Assembly: GCF_029227915.1 (NCBI RefSeq)
Contig: NC_079884.1
Span: 11,286,001 to 11,346,000 of the forward strand
Direction: 5' to 3'
Source: Hydractinia symbiolongicarpus
Lineage: Eukaryota; Cnidaria; Hydrozoa; Anthoathecata; Hydractiniidae
DNA: 60,000 nucleotides
The translations under genes were made by a program, and so were the position numbers. The first letter of the stretch is position 1, and each line of letters opens with the position of its first letter. The notes below the pieces were generated by a model. That model ran no database searches. It saw nothing but the letters and a program-made list of their open reading frames with translations, and was not told the DNA's origin. Of this stretch, positions 1-12,883 are shown in pieces.

Positions 1-175
1 TAAGCAGACTAACAAAAGTATTATAAACCATGGTGGATATAAGCAGACGTAACAAAAGTATGATAAACCATGGTGGATATAAGTAGACGTAACAAAAGTA
101 TGATAAACCATGGTGGATATAAGCACACGTAACAAAAGTATGATAAACCATAGTGGATAAAAACAGATGTAACAC
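1..175. repeat. Tandem array, 40-bp period, about 4.3 copies
   Basis: Units begin at about 2, 41, 81 and 121 and share the core AACAAAAGTATGATAAACCA followed by TGGTGGATAT. Successive copies differ by only one or two bases, and the last (from about 161) decays into unique sequence. The array starts at the window edge, so its true length is unknown. No protein reading is proposed. Confidence 0.95.
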
Positions 176-3100
176 AAAATCTTCAGTAGGGTAAACACAA
201 ATGATCATATCTCAATTCTATAAAAAAAGTTTTATATATCTTTATAACTTATTTCTTCTATTTTACATTGGATAAATACGAAGTATGGAGCAATGTAAAT
301 ATATACTTGAAAGGTTTAAAATTCATAAGTAATAAATATTTGCCATAAGAATTTGGCCCTTGATTCAGAAGAAAGTAGAAATAAAGAGGTAATCATTCTT
401 GTTGAATAAAAATAATAAAAAAATGTTTACAACCATGTTCAGAATTTGAAAGTCAATTTTAATCTTTTGATGCGAAATGAAATATATCCTTTCGCGCGTT
501 AAGAAATACAAAGCTGATATTGATAAATCAAAAATATTTTTTATATAAAATATATTTTTTGTTTGGCTTGTAATCCACATTTGGAATAACTTGTGGTATC
601 GTATTTAGCTAAGATTATATGCAGGTGAAATCATGTTATAAATATATTGTTTAAATTTCTAAAAGAAGATAACAGTATATATATTTTGTGCTGGGAAAGC
701 ATGTGGAAGGAAATTCTGTCAAAATTTTAGTCTTAAAAGTTACTTCCCAATATTTTTGTATGCTATCAAAAGACAAAGCAGTAATTTTTATAATTTATAT
801 TGTAGTTATTTTGTTGATGTATTTCAGTCATTTCAAACTCATCAATGTTGTGAATCGTTTTTATAAAAAAGGAGCGAGTCATGGGAAGCAAGCAACCTGC
901 CCGTAGCTTTAATGTTTATATTGTTTTTTTACACGAGATTTCCAAACTTTTGACAGACACGTGGCTGTCTCTCGCATTTATTAAAAACAAGTGTTTTCTT
1001 TCTGTGACATTATCACAGTTTTACAATTAAATGCTACACAACTTTTGCTTGATATATTGAACTGTTCTCCAACTTCCTACCCAGAGATTTTTTGAGGCCG
1101 CGATGAGGAAATCCCTGTTACAACCTGGTGAGTTCTGTACACGTCTTTTTTAAATAAACAATGCCAAATTTAAACAAATTCCCCTCCAAAAAAAAAAGAA
1201 AGAAAAGAAAAATTGGCAAAATTTTAAACATATGCTAAACAATTTTGCATGAGGCAAAAAAATAGCCGAAAATTAAACAATCTAGCTTGGCAAATATTTG
1301 CCAAATACCAAACAATATCATGGCGCGAATTTAAGTCCTACACAGTTTGTCAGAGATTCAACCCTGTGCCACTTTAACTTACAATGGCATCACTTAAAAA
1401 TTTGAAATCACAATGTAATTAAATGAATTAAAAGAATAATTTGCAAATTTTAAAGTTCCGACATTAAACGCTTTTGACTAAGTTTAAAATACTTTGCAAA
1501 TAGACAATTCGCTCCATATTAACCTTCCAAGGGAACTCATAACTAAAAAGATTTTGACGAGCGTTTTCCTTAAGTAGCTAAAGAATGTTTGGGGCGGCGT
1601 GCAAAAAATCAATTGTTTACAAAAGAAAAAGTGTAATATGAATAATTTACATTAATTAATTTATTCACGAGTCATCATAATATATGCAAAGACTTCATAA
1701 AAAAGATGGCGGATTTTGTTACAAAAACGTCTAAATTTTTTTAAAGACTTATTGAATGTATATTGTTAAAGGTTATGTAAATACAACTTATCTTTATTTT
1801 AATATGAATCTTTTCGCACGTCAAAGCCGAATCGTTAAGCTCCCAAAGTACAAGCTGTATTTATGTTCAAATTATGCTTCACAAAAACAAAAAATGATGA
1901 ATAATCAACAAATTTTGTTCCTATAAGTGGCACATTCTATAACAAATAAACAAACAAAAAAACTAAACAGCTAAAACCTATATTTACATACTTGTACCCA
2001 GGGTTTAATACCTGATGTCAAAAGCCGCTAGCGTTTACTTGACATTTCTTCGCCGCTTGCCTCGATGCAAAAAGGCAAGAACCCCTGAGGACGAGGTTAC
2101 TAGTAAAAGCCTGATTCCTTTCTCATACTTGTGAAGAAATGAACAGACCAAACACATCGAAACTTCTATTTAACTTCTGCAAACAAAATCGTTGCGAGTA
2201 TTCCCTTCCTTTGGTTGAAATGGTAAGTTTATATCTCGTTGTATCATCTTTGTAGCCAGCAAATCCACTACAATAAACATGCTAAAGAATTAACAAAAAA
2301 AACAAGATGGCGTCGAAGATAGGAAAAAGATTATTAGCCAAGAGACAGAAGTTGACAGATTGTATCTTTCGGCTTTTCTTAACTCATCATTTCATTGTGA
2401 TTTACAAACAACATTTTATCATTATATTTAAGTTTGACTGCAACGAGAATAACTAAGAAAGTCATACAGTGAACTTTCGATACAACAAATCCTGAAGAAA
2501 AAAACATAACTCGGAAAGTTAGCCTTATCGAAGGACAATATAAGGGTTTCTTAAAGAGGAGAATAAAAATTAAGTTTGTTAAGTCCAAATTTTTGTTAGG
2601 GATCGTAACATTAAAAATATATTGTACATTACACCTTTTAAACCTGTAATAAAAAGCTCATACATATTTCAAAATACATTTCTTGTGACCATAAAACCAT
2701 CCAGTTCTGTCCTATAGGATATTTCAATTGCAATGTAAAGGAAAATTGTAACATCAATATTACAGAGTTTGAAGTTACAGATGCAAATACAGCGAAGCCA
2801 TACTCGTCCCTAGGGTGCCTTGATCCCTGAATCGTTATTACCGCAGTGACGCGATAATTATGATAAATGTAGTAAGTAATTAAATCCGATAAAACCGATA
2901 AAGTAACTTAAAAGATTAATCATACAAATTTCTATCCTCATTGCACAAAGCTTCTTCCTTCCCGCTACAGAACTTTTTGATTTTATTATATTGGGTCTAT
3001 CCTACCATAATAAATCCACACGCAACGAGTTTGGAGGCGATTAAATATGGCAGGGCTTAACATAGCTCTATCTTCAGGGAAAGAAGCTCTATCATAGACC

Positions 3101-3600
3101 GTTTTTATGTAGATAGACCTTTTCTAATAAGAACTCCAATAGAAAGTTATTAATTGAGAGAAACCAGCAGTTTCGACGGAACTTTTACAGCTCTCTGAAT
3201 GTGTTCACATTATTAACATAATTAATTTTCAAGAACAGTTGCAGAAGGCAACGAAAGTAAAAAGTTTCTCCAAGCAAGAAATGGAATCAAAATTTGTAAC
3301 TTTTTTCAGAAATAACGTAAATCATAATAAGAATTTTTTATGGCAGTAAAAGCTGGCCTGATGCTGGCTGTTCTTATGTTTTAAGGGAGGTTGAAATAAG
3401 ATTATAGTTTGAGTTAAGGTGATTTTCCTAAGATATAGGACGACAGTTGCTATTTCGCGAGGAAAAATGCATGCAAGTCCCTTGTAAATTGAACTTTTCT
3501 TAGCAGACAACATTGTCTGTCTATAATACATCATGAGTTTTTAAAAACTAAAAAAAAATATCACATTTATCTAGTCTTTGATTTTCCTTTCTCGATAAAT
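176..3600. other. Non-coding stretch, no gene recognised
   Basis: AT-rich sequence in which all open frames are short and unrecognised. Two things stand out weakly. At 1085-1127 a 43-bp open segment sits between a pyrimidine-rich acceptor (CTTCCTACCCAG) and a good donor (CTG/GTGAGT), so it could be a micro-exon or chance. Around 2088-2113 a CCCCTGAGGACGAGGTT stretch resembles one end of the palindromic MITE family seen at 4523 and 18361. At 2475-2545 the motif pair CTTTCGATACAACAAA and CGGAAAGTTAGCCTTATCGA looks like a worn dispersed repeat. Confidence 0.5.
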
Positions 3601-3811
3601 TTCGAGTAAGTTCGAGTTATCTGAAGAAATTAGTCTCAGGAGCATGGAAAAAAGGTCGAGTTAACAAATGTTCGAGTTATCCGAGGTTCGATTTAACCGT
3701 AATTTTTGATAAAAAAGTATTAACGCAAGTTCAATGGACCCAATAAAATTACTCGCAATAATAAATTGGAAGTTTGAGTTATCAGGTGTTCGAATTACGG
3801 GAAGGTAACTG
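3601..3811. repeat. Dispersed repeat rich in TTCGAGTTA motifs
   Basis: Seven variants of TTCGAGTTA(T/A) occur in about 200 bp, at 3601, 3611, about 3655, 3671, 3686, 3774 and 3789, several followed by CYGA. The spacing is irregular, so this looks like an old MITE-like or compound repeat rather than a satellite. No ends or target duplication could be defined. Confidence 0.45.
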
Positions 3812-4522
3812 TATGTATTTTTTAACAATTACGTTTACAAGATCGCAATCCACCAATATGAAAATTATTATTTGGAGCCCGCCATTGTTTTTTTAGTTTT
3901 TATATTTGGTAAAGGGTGACGGACAATGGGTAATCAATAATACTCGTTGCGGAGCCAAAAAATGACCTCCAACATTGTTTAGCGACACAAAGAAAGAAAA
4001 ATGACCTCAACTTGCTTCAATTTAGCTGCTTTTCTATTTCAAATTACAAAAAAGGCACAGTAAATTTTCAAAATTTACAAATACAGACTCTTAGAACAAA
4101 AGTGGGTGAAGTGGGGCGACAACCTCTCGGTCCCAACCCTCCACCCGGAGTCGCTGATTCAGACTGGTATTGACCAAACCAACCTGACTCAAAATATTGT
4201 TTAATAAAAATAATTATCGCAAAAATTAACATGTTTTCTGTACCTTGTCCAGTAAATAAGTTCTGTTTGCAACATTTACCAACTCTAAAAGACTTGTACC
4301 TCACGACGGTGTACTAGTATTAAAACAACGAGAAAATAAAAGTCATTTTAAAGTTCTACTTGCTAAGCCGCGAAATAAAAATATGATTTCACAAGACTAG
4401 TAAATTAAGGTAGAAAGAAAAAATGAAACATACATTATTCTGAGCATCCTTCTCTCTTTCAGTTTTTATAAATTACAAGCAACACATTTAAGATCTTTAT
4501 TGTCGCTCAGTAAAGGTGAGAG
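3812..4522. other. Non-coding stretch
   Basis: Nothing recognisable beyond low-complexity AT-rich sequence. A 78-aa frame on the minus strand has no family resemblance I can name. Confidence 0.5.
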
Positions 4523-4631
4523 CAACCTCAATCTCAGGGCTTTTTCTTTTCTCTTTTTGATATAAAATGACAGCGAGACTCGATGCCACTTTATATCAAA
4601 AAGAGAAAAAAAGCCCTGGGATCGAGGTTGA
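4523..4631. mobile_element. Palindromic MITE (CCTCGTCCCCAGGGC family)
   Basis: Arms of about 45 bp form a near-perfect inverted repeat. The left arm opens CAACCTCAATCTCAGGGC and runs to a TTTTTGATATAAA box. The right arm mirrors it and ends GCCCTGGGATCGAGGTTG. The loop is about 25 bp. Flanks carry GTGAGAG on both sides (offset by 2 bp on the right), compatible with a slightly mutated target duplication of about 8 bp. The same family recurs at 12799 and 18361. It has no coding capacity. Confidence 0.8.
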
Positions 4632-7600
4632 AGTGAGAGGTCTGTCGTTAAACACTTAATCGGAATAGAAACAATCAAACGGCATACGATATGACCATAT
4701 TCAAATAAGTATGATAAGCTATACACTACAGCCATGTGTTTACATGTGCCGGTGTGACTTTTTATTCAGTCGGCACGCCATTAACAATGTGTTAAAAGTA
4801 ATATCAACTAATATGAATGTAATTTGAAATAATATAAAAAACATATATTTGCTTGTAAATTTAATTGGTAAATTTAAGGTTTTCACTTTACTATAATTCA
4901 CGTAGAGATAACAAGAGAACACTATATTTTTATTATCAACAACTGTACTGATCTCACTGGATATCACACAGACCAGACATGACACCATGTCACTGGGGGT
5001 GGATTGGGGAGGGGGATTATAGCTGTCCTTATAAATTGAACGTTTAAGAATAACCAGAACAGCCCAATATTAATGATTATTTAGCCTTTCATTGGACAGG
5101 CTAAATCCTTACCATTGTAGCGCCTGTAGATTACCAGCTTTTAAGCCCAAACGCTAAAAGTGTGAACAATCTAACACATAACATGTCTGTTTTAAAAAAA
5201 ATATAAAAGCTACTTTCAATTCACGTAATTTCGTGTACTTATAAACTGGTCATTCTGAACATCGCATGTTGAAATTTATCAACCAATTCAACTTCCATTC
5301 ATGTTTCATCCATACACAAGTCCCCGTTGCTTGGAGATCACTTCTCGACTATATATTCAAATTGAATGAAGACATCTTAGATGGTTTGACAAGAAGTGTA
5401 TTCAACAGGATCCATATCTCCAATTTAATGTTAATAGTCGGCTGTCGCCATTTCAATCATTGATACCTATTGTATTTTTGTGCTATATCTTTATTTGAAT
5501 CTGTATATTGACATATTTAGCGTCTTTGAAACGTTTTGCGAACAGATTAGAAGCTGGTCGTCTACCTTATCAGGAAGAAATCTATCTTAAAAACAAACTG
5601 TTCGTAGCAATAAGAGCGCAAGATTGTATCAACTTTAAATTTTCACCAATATTAAAAGTGTCTGTCTAGTATTTTCTTTTTTTTTCATTCCTGTCACGTA
5701 AGCACCGCTACCTATTTCGCAATAAAAAAAGTGTTAAATTTTGTAAAAGCCTTCCCCTTTCCTTCTCTTCTGGACGTCGGAATCGCGATGGAAGAAGTGC
5801 AAAAAAGTTGCTGGAAGATGTTTCAGAAATTCGAGATCCTTGTTCCAAATTTTTGTTTAATTGTGAAAGTTTTCTTTAACAAAGTACGCGTCTGGAGTGG
5901 ACGATCTTACTATGGTGATGTTCAGTTTCATTACAAATATATAGCTCACTTAAAAAGCTTTGTGAGATAAAACTAAGGAGGGGTTTTGACTAGACTAGAA
6001 CCCACGATAGAATTAGTGAGTCTTGATGTGTGATCTTTTTTTATGCTTGTAGTAATCCCATTAATAAATATGTCACTGAACAAATCTGTTTTTTGTCAGC
6101 AACCAGATAACCATTCATTCTGTTCTCGTTCCCACGGCTTTTTTAGTACCAAACACAATTTCACTGTGTAAATAGACTGGGCGCTAGATTGGGTTCGGTC
6201 GCAACAACTATTAATATATTTACGTAAGGCGTTACGTAGATTTCGTACGAGAAGTCGGACGTGCGTGAAAGTTTACACAAACATAAGCGAATAAATGAAA
6301 TTTACATTCAGCCCTTACTTGGAAATTTACGCACATGTGAATGAAGCCAGTTGGTAAAGTCTTGTGATTATTTTTTATATAGTAATTTAAACACACATTT
6401 TTTTATATTACAATTTTTTATCACTCTTTTTATTAGTACAAAAGTCTTGTTGGAAAGACTCTGTAGAATTGCCCTAAATTGGTTTTTTTGCTAAATGTAA
6501 TATTCATTAACCACCTCGGACTACGTAGCTCCTGAAAGTTATTCCAAAGTGAAGTGTGTGACATGGTCAAAGGTGACTGCGCTAATTAGAATGTTAATTT
6601 GATTTTTAGGTATCAAATACTATAGTGTAAGGGGAGGGGGTTACTAATTTAACAAAAACACACCTTTTGAATGTGTTTAACTGAGTCGAGAAAACTTTTC
6701 AGAATGAAAATGAAAGAAGTTCAAATGTTGTAACAAAACCCAGTTTAATAAACATATAAACCACAAGTAAAACAAACACGGACGAACGAACAAACAAACG
6801 AAAAAAATTTGTTCATAAACAAACGACTGGATTTTTCATAAACCTACGAGTTCCCAAAAAAATTAAAAACTTTTTACTAAATTGTTAGGACTGACAACAA
6901 AACAAAAAATTTGGTGGCATTAATATATATATTGTTTTTGATTACAAGAAAAATTGAACATACACAAGATTTAAATATTTTGCTCATGATAAGAGGTGAA
7001 GAAAACAGGAAATAAAGGAAATAAAAAAATGCTTGGTTTTCATATTGGACAAGAGATAAAGTCAAATTAAGAAACAAAATAAGAAAACATTAGAACTAAA
7101 AAAACACAACATTCAAACTATGAATAAGAATTTCTTGAAAGCCTTTGATTGGTTTCTTATGAAGAAAAATGTGTAAATTACTAGAGAAAAATGAAGAATT
7201 GAAGGAATATTTCTTACCTCAAAACAATGCTAAAAGCTCAAAGTAGCTATATGATTTCTAGCCACAAAGCCTTTTTCCAAATAGACTATTTTTTAAAGAT
7301 GTCAGCTTGCTTTAAAAATATATATAACACCATATGAAATACACATGCAGTTTGATATTCAGTGTTTCGCTACTTTTTTACAATAGGCGCGAAAAAAATT
7401 GGTGTCACGTCAACGAAAAAAAAAAGCAGCTGAAAAAGTTCTAGTTTTTAAAAACAAAAATTAATTTTTTTTAACTTCTTTAGTTAGCTACCAATATACT
7501 CTGCATCTATTTGCAAAGTACAGTGTTCTACCTAACGCCCTCCAAGAAACGCCACGTTATAAAACATGCTTAAACATGTTGTATACAGCTTATATTTTGT

Positions 7601-8865
7601 TTAAAAGAATCCTAGGAAAACCCCTGTAGATTCTAAAAATATTTTATTTTAAAGACAAATTTTTTATCACAGCAGAGGATCTTGATAATAAATAAAAAGG
7701 AACATCCTAGCCAAGCAGTTTTTATATTTTCATAAATGTTTTAGAAAACCGCCCATGCATAGGGAAGAAGGATGTTAACCCATCCTTAGTAGTTACTGAT
7801 CGATAAAAACTTTATAATTAACATCCCCAGTTTAAAGGTGAGGATGATGTTGCGTTGTCTCCTCTATGAATTTTTAGTGAATGGTGAAAAATATAAAATG
7901 TCTTTAGGGCTGGAAAAGACTTATCTAAGAGAAAAGAAGAAAGCTGCAAGACCAACTGAGATCTTTAGCATAGTAAGAAAGTAAGAAAAAAGTACCATAG
8001 TTTTAAAAACATTTTTTCACCCTTTTTGCGGTGCAAAGTTTAATTCGTTAAATAACGTCAAAGTGATTTTGCCAAGTTCATTTGAAATATTAGTAGAACA
8101 GTTGATGTGTCGTAGTCGTAGTACGTGGAAAGTTTTCGCTAGTTCGATATGAGTTTAAAAAATATGAGTTAAAAAAAAATCACATTCAAGCTTGTTTTTG
8201 TCCATTGAAATGGACAAAAAAATAAAAGTGCTGAGTGCTGATATTTAGAAGGTTATATGAAAAATATAGTCAAAATATTCACGGAGGTTTAAAACTACTT
8301 GATTTACTGTTGTTATTTTTATTTACTTTGACCTATAGAAGAAGGCTTTAAGCTCCCTGGATTGTGATCCATGAAAACTACCTACCATTTTTTTTCATGG
8401 TATTTCTTTTTTGTGATATTAAGCAATTTGTAGGATCAGGCCTAAGGTTGCTGAAGGTGAATGTTCATTTTGGTAGCTGGTTGTTTAATACCAACTTTTA
8501 CCTCGACATAGTATGGCATTGCTAACCCTACCTTGGATTTAGTAGCGAACTCATAACATACCCAAATAATACTGTCTAAAGAAAAGTGTTGTTTAAACAT
8601 TGGAATGCATTGCTTGTGAAAAGACTTCTGGCACAGCACAACTTGTAAGATTGCAAAGTGTGGGAAAAGTATTCATGAGTAGGGCATAAGACCTAAAATT
8701 TGCTAAGATCGTTGCTTAACTTTTTGGTCCATTCTGATTCTTAGACTTTTACGAACTGGACTTCTTATTAAAAGACGAGTCCTGTGCTTTAGCATCTTAT
8801 AACTGTATTATACCCTGCTAGAGAGAAGTAAAGAAATAGCAAACTTAAAACACATCTTTGCAACC
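4632..8865. other. Non-coding stretch, no gene recognised
   Basis: AT-rich DNA with only short unrecognised frames. The minus-strand frame at 8442-8639 has fairly protein-like composition (for example VEVKVGIKQPATKM) but matches nothing I know and is closed by stops on both sides. No RNA gene was seen. Confidence 0.45.
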
Positions 8866-8945
8866 AAAGAATAAAATAAAAAATAAAATAAAAAATGTAG
8901 AAATAAATAGTAATGACAACAATAACAATAATAATAATAGTAATA
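8866..8945. repeat. Simple repeats (AATAAA)n and (AAT/AAC)n
   Basis: AATAAAATAAAAAATAAAAT runs into an AACAATAATAATAATAG tract. The asparagine-rich frame across it is a by-product of the microsatellite. Confidence 0.85.
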
Positions 8946-9566
8946 CTTTACCTTCGTGCAAACATACTTTGGCATCCCTTGTTAATCTTTTTTTCCCTCC
9001 TAATCTTAATTCGACACTGTTTTTCTTTTTAACATTAGTTTATATTTATCCCCATGCATTTTGTTGTGTTTTGTAATATCACGTGATAAATATTCTGTTC
9101 TTCAATATATATTTCTTCTCTTTTCTCTCATAGCCATTTATTGCTGGATTTTAAGTTTTTAATACAAGCAATTTGCCAGTTTATTAATATTTGCTTTTTA
9201 AAACCTTTTCGTGTTATCTTCTATTATAAACAGATATATTTTAATAATAAGATTCCTAAATCCTTTATATAATTTATATTTCCTTTTCATGATAAATATA
9301 TAAAATAGATTTTTTTTGAGCAAGAACAAGAGATAAGAACAACAACATAAACATGATAAAAAAGCGTTTTATTTACTAACATCTAGGCTTCCTAGCTTGT
9401 CTTTATGAAAGACATTCCTCCACACAAGTTTATAAAACAGACCACGCTAAGGAAATTTGGGTGTACTCCAAAAATATCAAAGTCCGAGGCCTTCATGATT
9501 ACAAAAGTGTTTCTTTAAAAGCGTTGCTAAAAACAGTCGTTACATAGCGTAAATGTCTGGCGTCAA

Positions 9567-9645
9567 TAACGACAACAACAACAACAAAAACAACAAAAAC
9601 AACAATAACAACAAGAAGCAAACAAACAAATAAACAAATAAACAG
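9567..9645. repeat. (CAA)n / (CAAA)n simple repeat
   Basis: Interrupted CAACAACAACAAAAACAAC tract followed by CAAACAAATAAACAAATAAA. The leucine-rich minus-strand frame crossing it is an artefact of the repeat. Confidence 0.9.
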
Positions 9646-10274
9646 TAAGGCCTACACGCCGAACAATACAAAAATGAATATAGTCTTTGTAGTGCAAAAC
9701 ACCTTTTTAGAATCTCAAACAGACATCGATTTTCTGCCAAAACGAAGCGTGCTCCAGCTGAGTAAACAATCAAACATGCAAGGTTATAGTAACGTAAAAA
9801 TAAGCAACACAGGTTATAAGATGGCCTGTATAATATAAGTTTTAAGTGAGACCAGTTTTAATTAACTACCTCTTGAATAACCGAGACAACTACATTGGTG
9901 GGCATGAATGGGAAAATTCAGATGTTTACATAAAAGTTGAGTTCGTCACTCTCCCTCCCCAAACCTCAGAGTTGTGATGTCAAAACATTCGCTAAATGCA
10001 AGTCTAGCCTATCCACAACATTGAGAAGGGGGGAGCGTTTTTATTAAAGAAACTTTCATCCAAAAATGTCTTGATATTTCATGTCCACGATTGCAGATTC
10101 ACAAAGATAAAGGATAATAAAATAATTTTGTTATTTTCTTTTTACTACAAAACTGTACAATATTCTGAAGGAGGTTTGGAAGCTGTGGTTTTCACGACTC
10201 TGAACATCAAAAGACAAGCTCCAGTAGCAGCTTATTCAACTTTTCTTGTCTCATTTATGAAATTATTATATACC

Positions 10275-10317
10275 CGTAAGCAATAACAGCCATTGAATAA
10301 ATAATCGTATTCCACCC
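10275..10317. repeat. Short inverted repeat (hairpin)
   Basis: CATTGAATAAATAAT and ATTATTCAATG lie about 14 bp apart as an imperfect stem just upstream of the Crypton-like open frame at 10481. It may be a MITE remnant or part of the same element. No clear target duplication was seen. Confidence 0.4.
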
Positions 10318-10425
10318 GTATTATTCAATGCTTGTGACGTAACAATAGTTTTGACAAAACATTCGTAAACGCATGTTTTGTTTTTATCCTTTCCGCCTCA
10401 TTAATTTTTATCGTAATTAACTGTG

Positions 10426-10460
10426 ATTGGTTGTTTCTTAGTGGTCCGTTTTCTGATTGG
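10426..10460. promoter_or_regulatory. Two inverted CCAAT boxes
   Basis: GATTGGT occurs at 10425-10431 and again at 10455-10461, spaced 30 bp, ending 20 bp before the ATG at 10481. Paired CCAAT boxes (NF-Y type sites) next to a short open frame suggest a promoter or a former one. This is an inference from motif and spacing only. Confidence 0.35.
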
Positions 10461-10480
10461 TCGATTTCCAAACACGTGAA

Positions 10481-10645
10481 ATGGCGGGAACTTTTTTGTC
10501 GAGGAAATTCTTTTTTCAAAAACATCAAAACAAAGAAATCGAAACAAAAATGAATCGCTTCGGGGACATAGATGATGCAAGAATTGAAAAATTAATAATC
10601 GATAAAGATAGTGTTAATACAAAAAAGAGTCTTTTGGGTATATAA
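10481..10645 (+). CDS. Possible first exon of a Crypton-like / DUF3504-type protein, broken
   Basis: ATG at 10481 opens 54 codons to a TAA at 10643-10645. The second half contains MNRFGDIDDARIEKLI and then DKDSVNTKKSL, which resembles the extreme N-terminus of cnidarian and fish Crypton-type tyrosine recombinase proteins (an F-x3-D-x2-I-x-x-L core followed by K/D-x-x-NTKK). After that the frame runs into GTATATAA, so a donor at 10638 (TTTTGG/GTATAT) is possible. Sixteen bases further on the palindrome 10654-10788 begins, and no recombinase body follows on this strand. It is either a solo first exon cut off by the insertion or a remnant carried by the element. The family match is from memory. 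Confidence 0.3.
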   Translation: MAGTFLSRKFFFQKHQNKEIETKMNRFGDIDDARIEKLIIDKDSVNTKKSLLGI

Positions 10646-10653
10646 TAAAACAT

Positions 10654-10788
10654 ATATACAATAGGTAAACATAGGTTATTGGATTTATTAACCCTCGGGG
10701 ATATTATATTCAACTCCGCTGCGCGTCGTTGAATATAAATCACCTCGGGTTAATAAATCTCAATAACCTATGTTTACCTATTGTATAT
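10654..10788. mobile_element. Large palindromic MITE, about 60-bp arms
   Basis: The left arm starts ATATACAATAGGTAAACATA, passes TTTATTAACCCTCGGGG and ends TATATTCAAC. The right arm is its reverse complement with only a few mismatches, ending TACCTATTGTATAT. The loop is short and GC-rich (CCGCTGCGCG). The whole 135 bp could fold as one long hairpin. It lies directly after the Crypton-like frame. No coding capacity and no unambiguous target duplication. Confidence 0.85.
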
Positions 10789-12790
10789 CTACTTAATAAT
10801 GATTCTATTTTTTTGTATTTATTGTAGTTAATTTAACGTTTTGCGTTTTTATTACATTAATTTTTTTTGTATTTTTAAGTGTTCTTGAAGAGAACAAAAC
10901 GAGTAGCCGTATAGGAAAGTCTTTGAATCTTCGGTAAATGATCTTAGATCATTGTAAAGCCTTATGGCATAGTCTGACTTTTGTATATATAGACTCTATA
11001 TCTTGAACGATTAATTCACGTCAGTGATTGAAATTTATTAAAATATGCAAAAAGATAAAATTAACCCCAGTCGTTATTACTGGTTATAACAGACGCATCT
11101 TTTCACCCCAACCCAAAAAGTACGTTGGTGACGTGCACGGAGTTTTGGCGTTGACAATAAAAAAGACTGTGAACGAGTTTCGCGTATATCTCCGCAAATT
11201 GGTTTTCCTGCCAATGTACGGCAAAAAACAACGATGTTATAAGAGGCTACAGAATAAGTCTGTCTAATCATTGTCTTGAAATTTTGACAGTTAATCCGTA
11301 ATCTTTGAATTGTGAACATGAAATGACTTTTTCACAATCTTTTTTATAAAACAAAACCAAAAATTTATAAAGCTACGAATTTTGCATGTTGTCGTAGACT
11401 TTTTAGCGAAAGCTCTCTGATAACAAAACCAAGTGACTTCGCGCCTTTTAAACCTTTGTTACGCCCAAATATACCTTATAACGCCACGAAGGCGTAAAAT
11501 ACGTCCAACTTAATAAAGTGAACTTTCCAAAAAAAAAATTACTTGAAGTCAACTTAAAAAAAAGAGAAACAATGTTGTGAGGTTAGAAGTATGAGCAGAA
11601 AAATATACCAAGAACTATAATTTAAAACTTACAAGTATACACAAATATAGAATTAGCGATAGAAACAAGAATAACGAGAATTTCTTCACCAAAAAAAATT
11701 AAACGAATAAAACGTACTGCTTATTAGATGTACTCAACTTACAAAAATATTCTTGATTGCATCATGGATATGATTACATGTTGAAACTTAAGCTATCTGC
11801 TACAGTTCTAGTACACACCAATCCGCACAGGATCACAATAATATAAAAGGCTACACTTTCTCCACTTGTTATCTGCCATAATATCTTTATTATTAAGGAA
11901 TAAAAAAGAAAAATGGAAAACAACGAAATATTAGAAAATCACTCAAACAATAGCCGGATATGTAGATCGATTAAAGTAATCTTCACTTGAAAGAAAAGCA
12001 AAAGAGATATAATCCTACTAAATCTTCGCAAATCCTAGCTAAACTAAACTTTATGTTCTTCTTATCTGCAGTTAATCTATCACGTTTGTTAACGATACTG
12101 ATAAGACAAAATAAACACTTCGTAGGGTTTCTTTGTCGCCAGTGGTTCTATAAAGCAAAAATGTCTCAATTATTCTGATTGAAAGAAGAAGAAGTCAAGA
12201 CTAAAAGAAAAAAAGGCAAGACAAACAGACACATTCAAAAGTTTTGCACTTCTTGTAATAAAACTGGACCGAAATTAGCATATGTAATGGGGCGCAAAAT
12301 ATAAGACCACTAAATGTGTTCAATACATGAAGCGACCGCCTAATCTCGCTTGCTTATTGAAACGAAGGCAAAAAGATGAAATTTAACACCTACTTTTGTA
12401 AAAGAAAATAATGGGATTTTGAAAACTCAGTTTTATATAAAAATTGTTTTAAACTATAAAGCTTAAGGTTGCGCTAGACCAAGGAAAAAGAAGTACAGCT
12501 TGTAAACTAAATTACGGAGATTCACTATTATCTCCTTAACCCTATTCATGCCGCGGGGTATAGGAAAGCTAGTGTAGTGCCAAGGTAGGAGGGAATGCCC
12601 TACTCCCATAACTTTCCTGGTGTTGGATTGTAAGTAATAAAAGTGGGTACAAAGAATACCTGTCATTAATTAAAATCATGACTCAAATGATGACTATCAG
12701 CAATATTGTTTGCCGACGTTAGCAATTTTTGTTAAAATTGTTCGACAAAATCTTCGACATATATTTTTGATGATATTTATTTATTTTAGC
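10789..12790. other. Non-coding stretch, no gene recognised
   Basis: Only short frames, including overlapping sense and antisense ones near 11030-11320 that match nothing I know. No repeat or RNA gene was identified. Confidence 0.5.
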
Positions 12791-12798
12791 ACTTTGAG

Positions 12799-12875
12799 AC
12801 AGCCTCGTCCACAGGGCTATTTTTTACTTTTTGATATTATTAAAGTGTACATAAAAAACCCTAGTTACGAGGTTG
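12799..12875. mobile_element. Palindromic MITE, CCTCGTCCCCAGGGC family, with 8-bp target duplication
   Basis: Inverted ends ACAGCCTCGTCCACAGGGC and ACCCTAGTTACGAGGTTG flank a short loop with the family's TTTTTGATAT box. The element is bounded by exact ACTTTGAG at 12791-12798 and 12876-12883. An 8-bp duplication is typical of hAT-superfamily transposition. This shorter copy (77 bp) is more worn than those at 4523 and 18361. Confidence 0.75.
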
Positions 12876-12883
12876 ACTTTGAG

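Noticed and set aside
1085-1127. 43-bp micro-exon with good splice signals
   Set aside because: Too short to judge, with no partner exon on either side.
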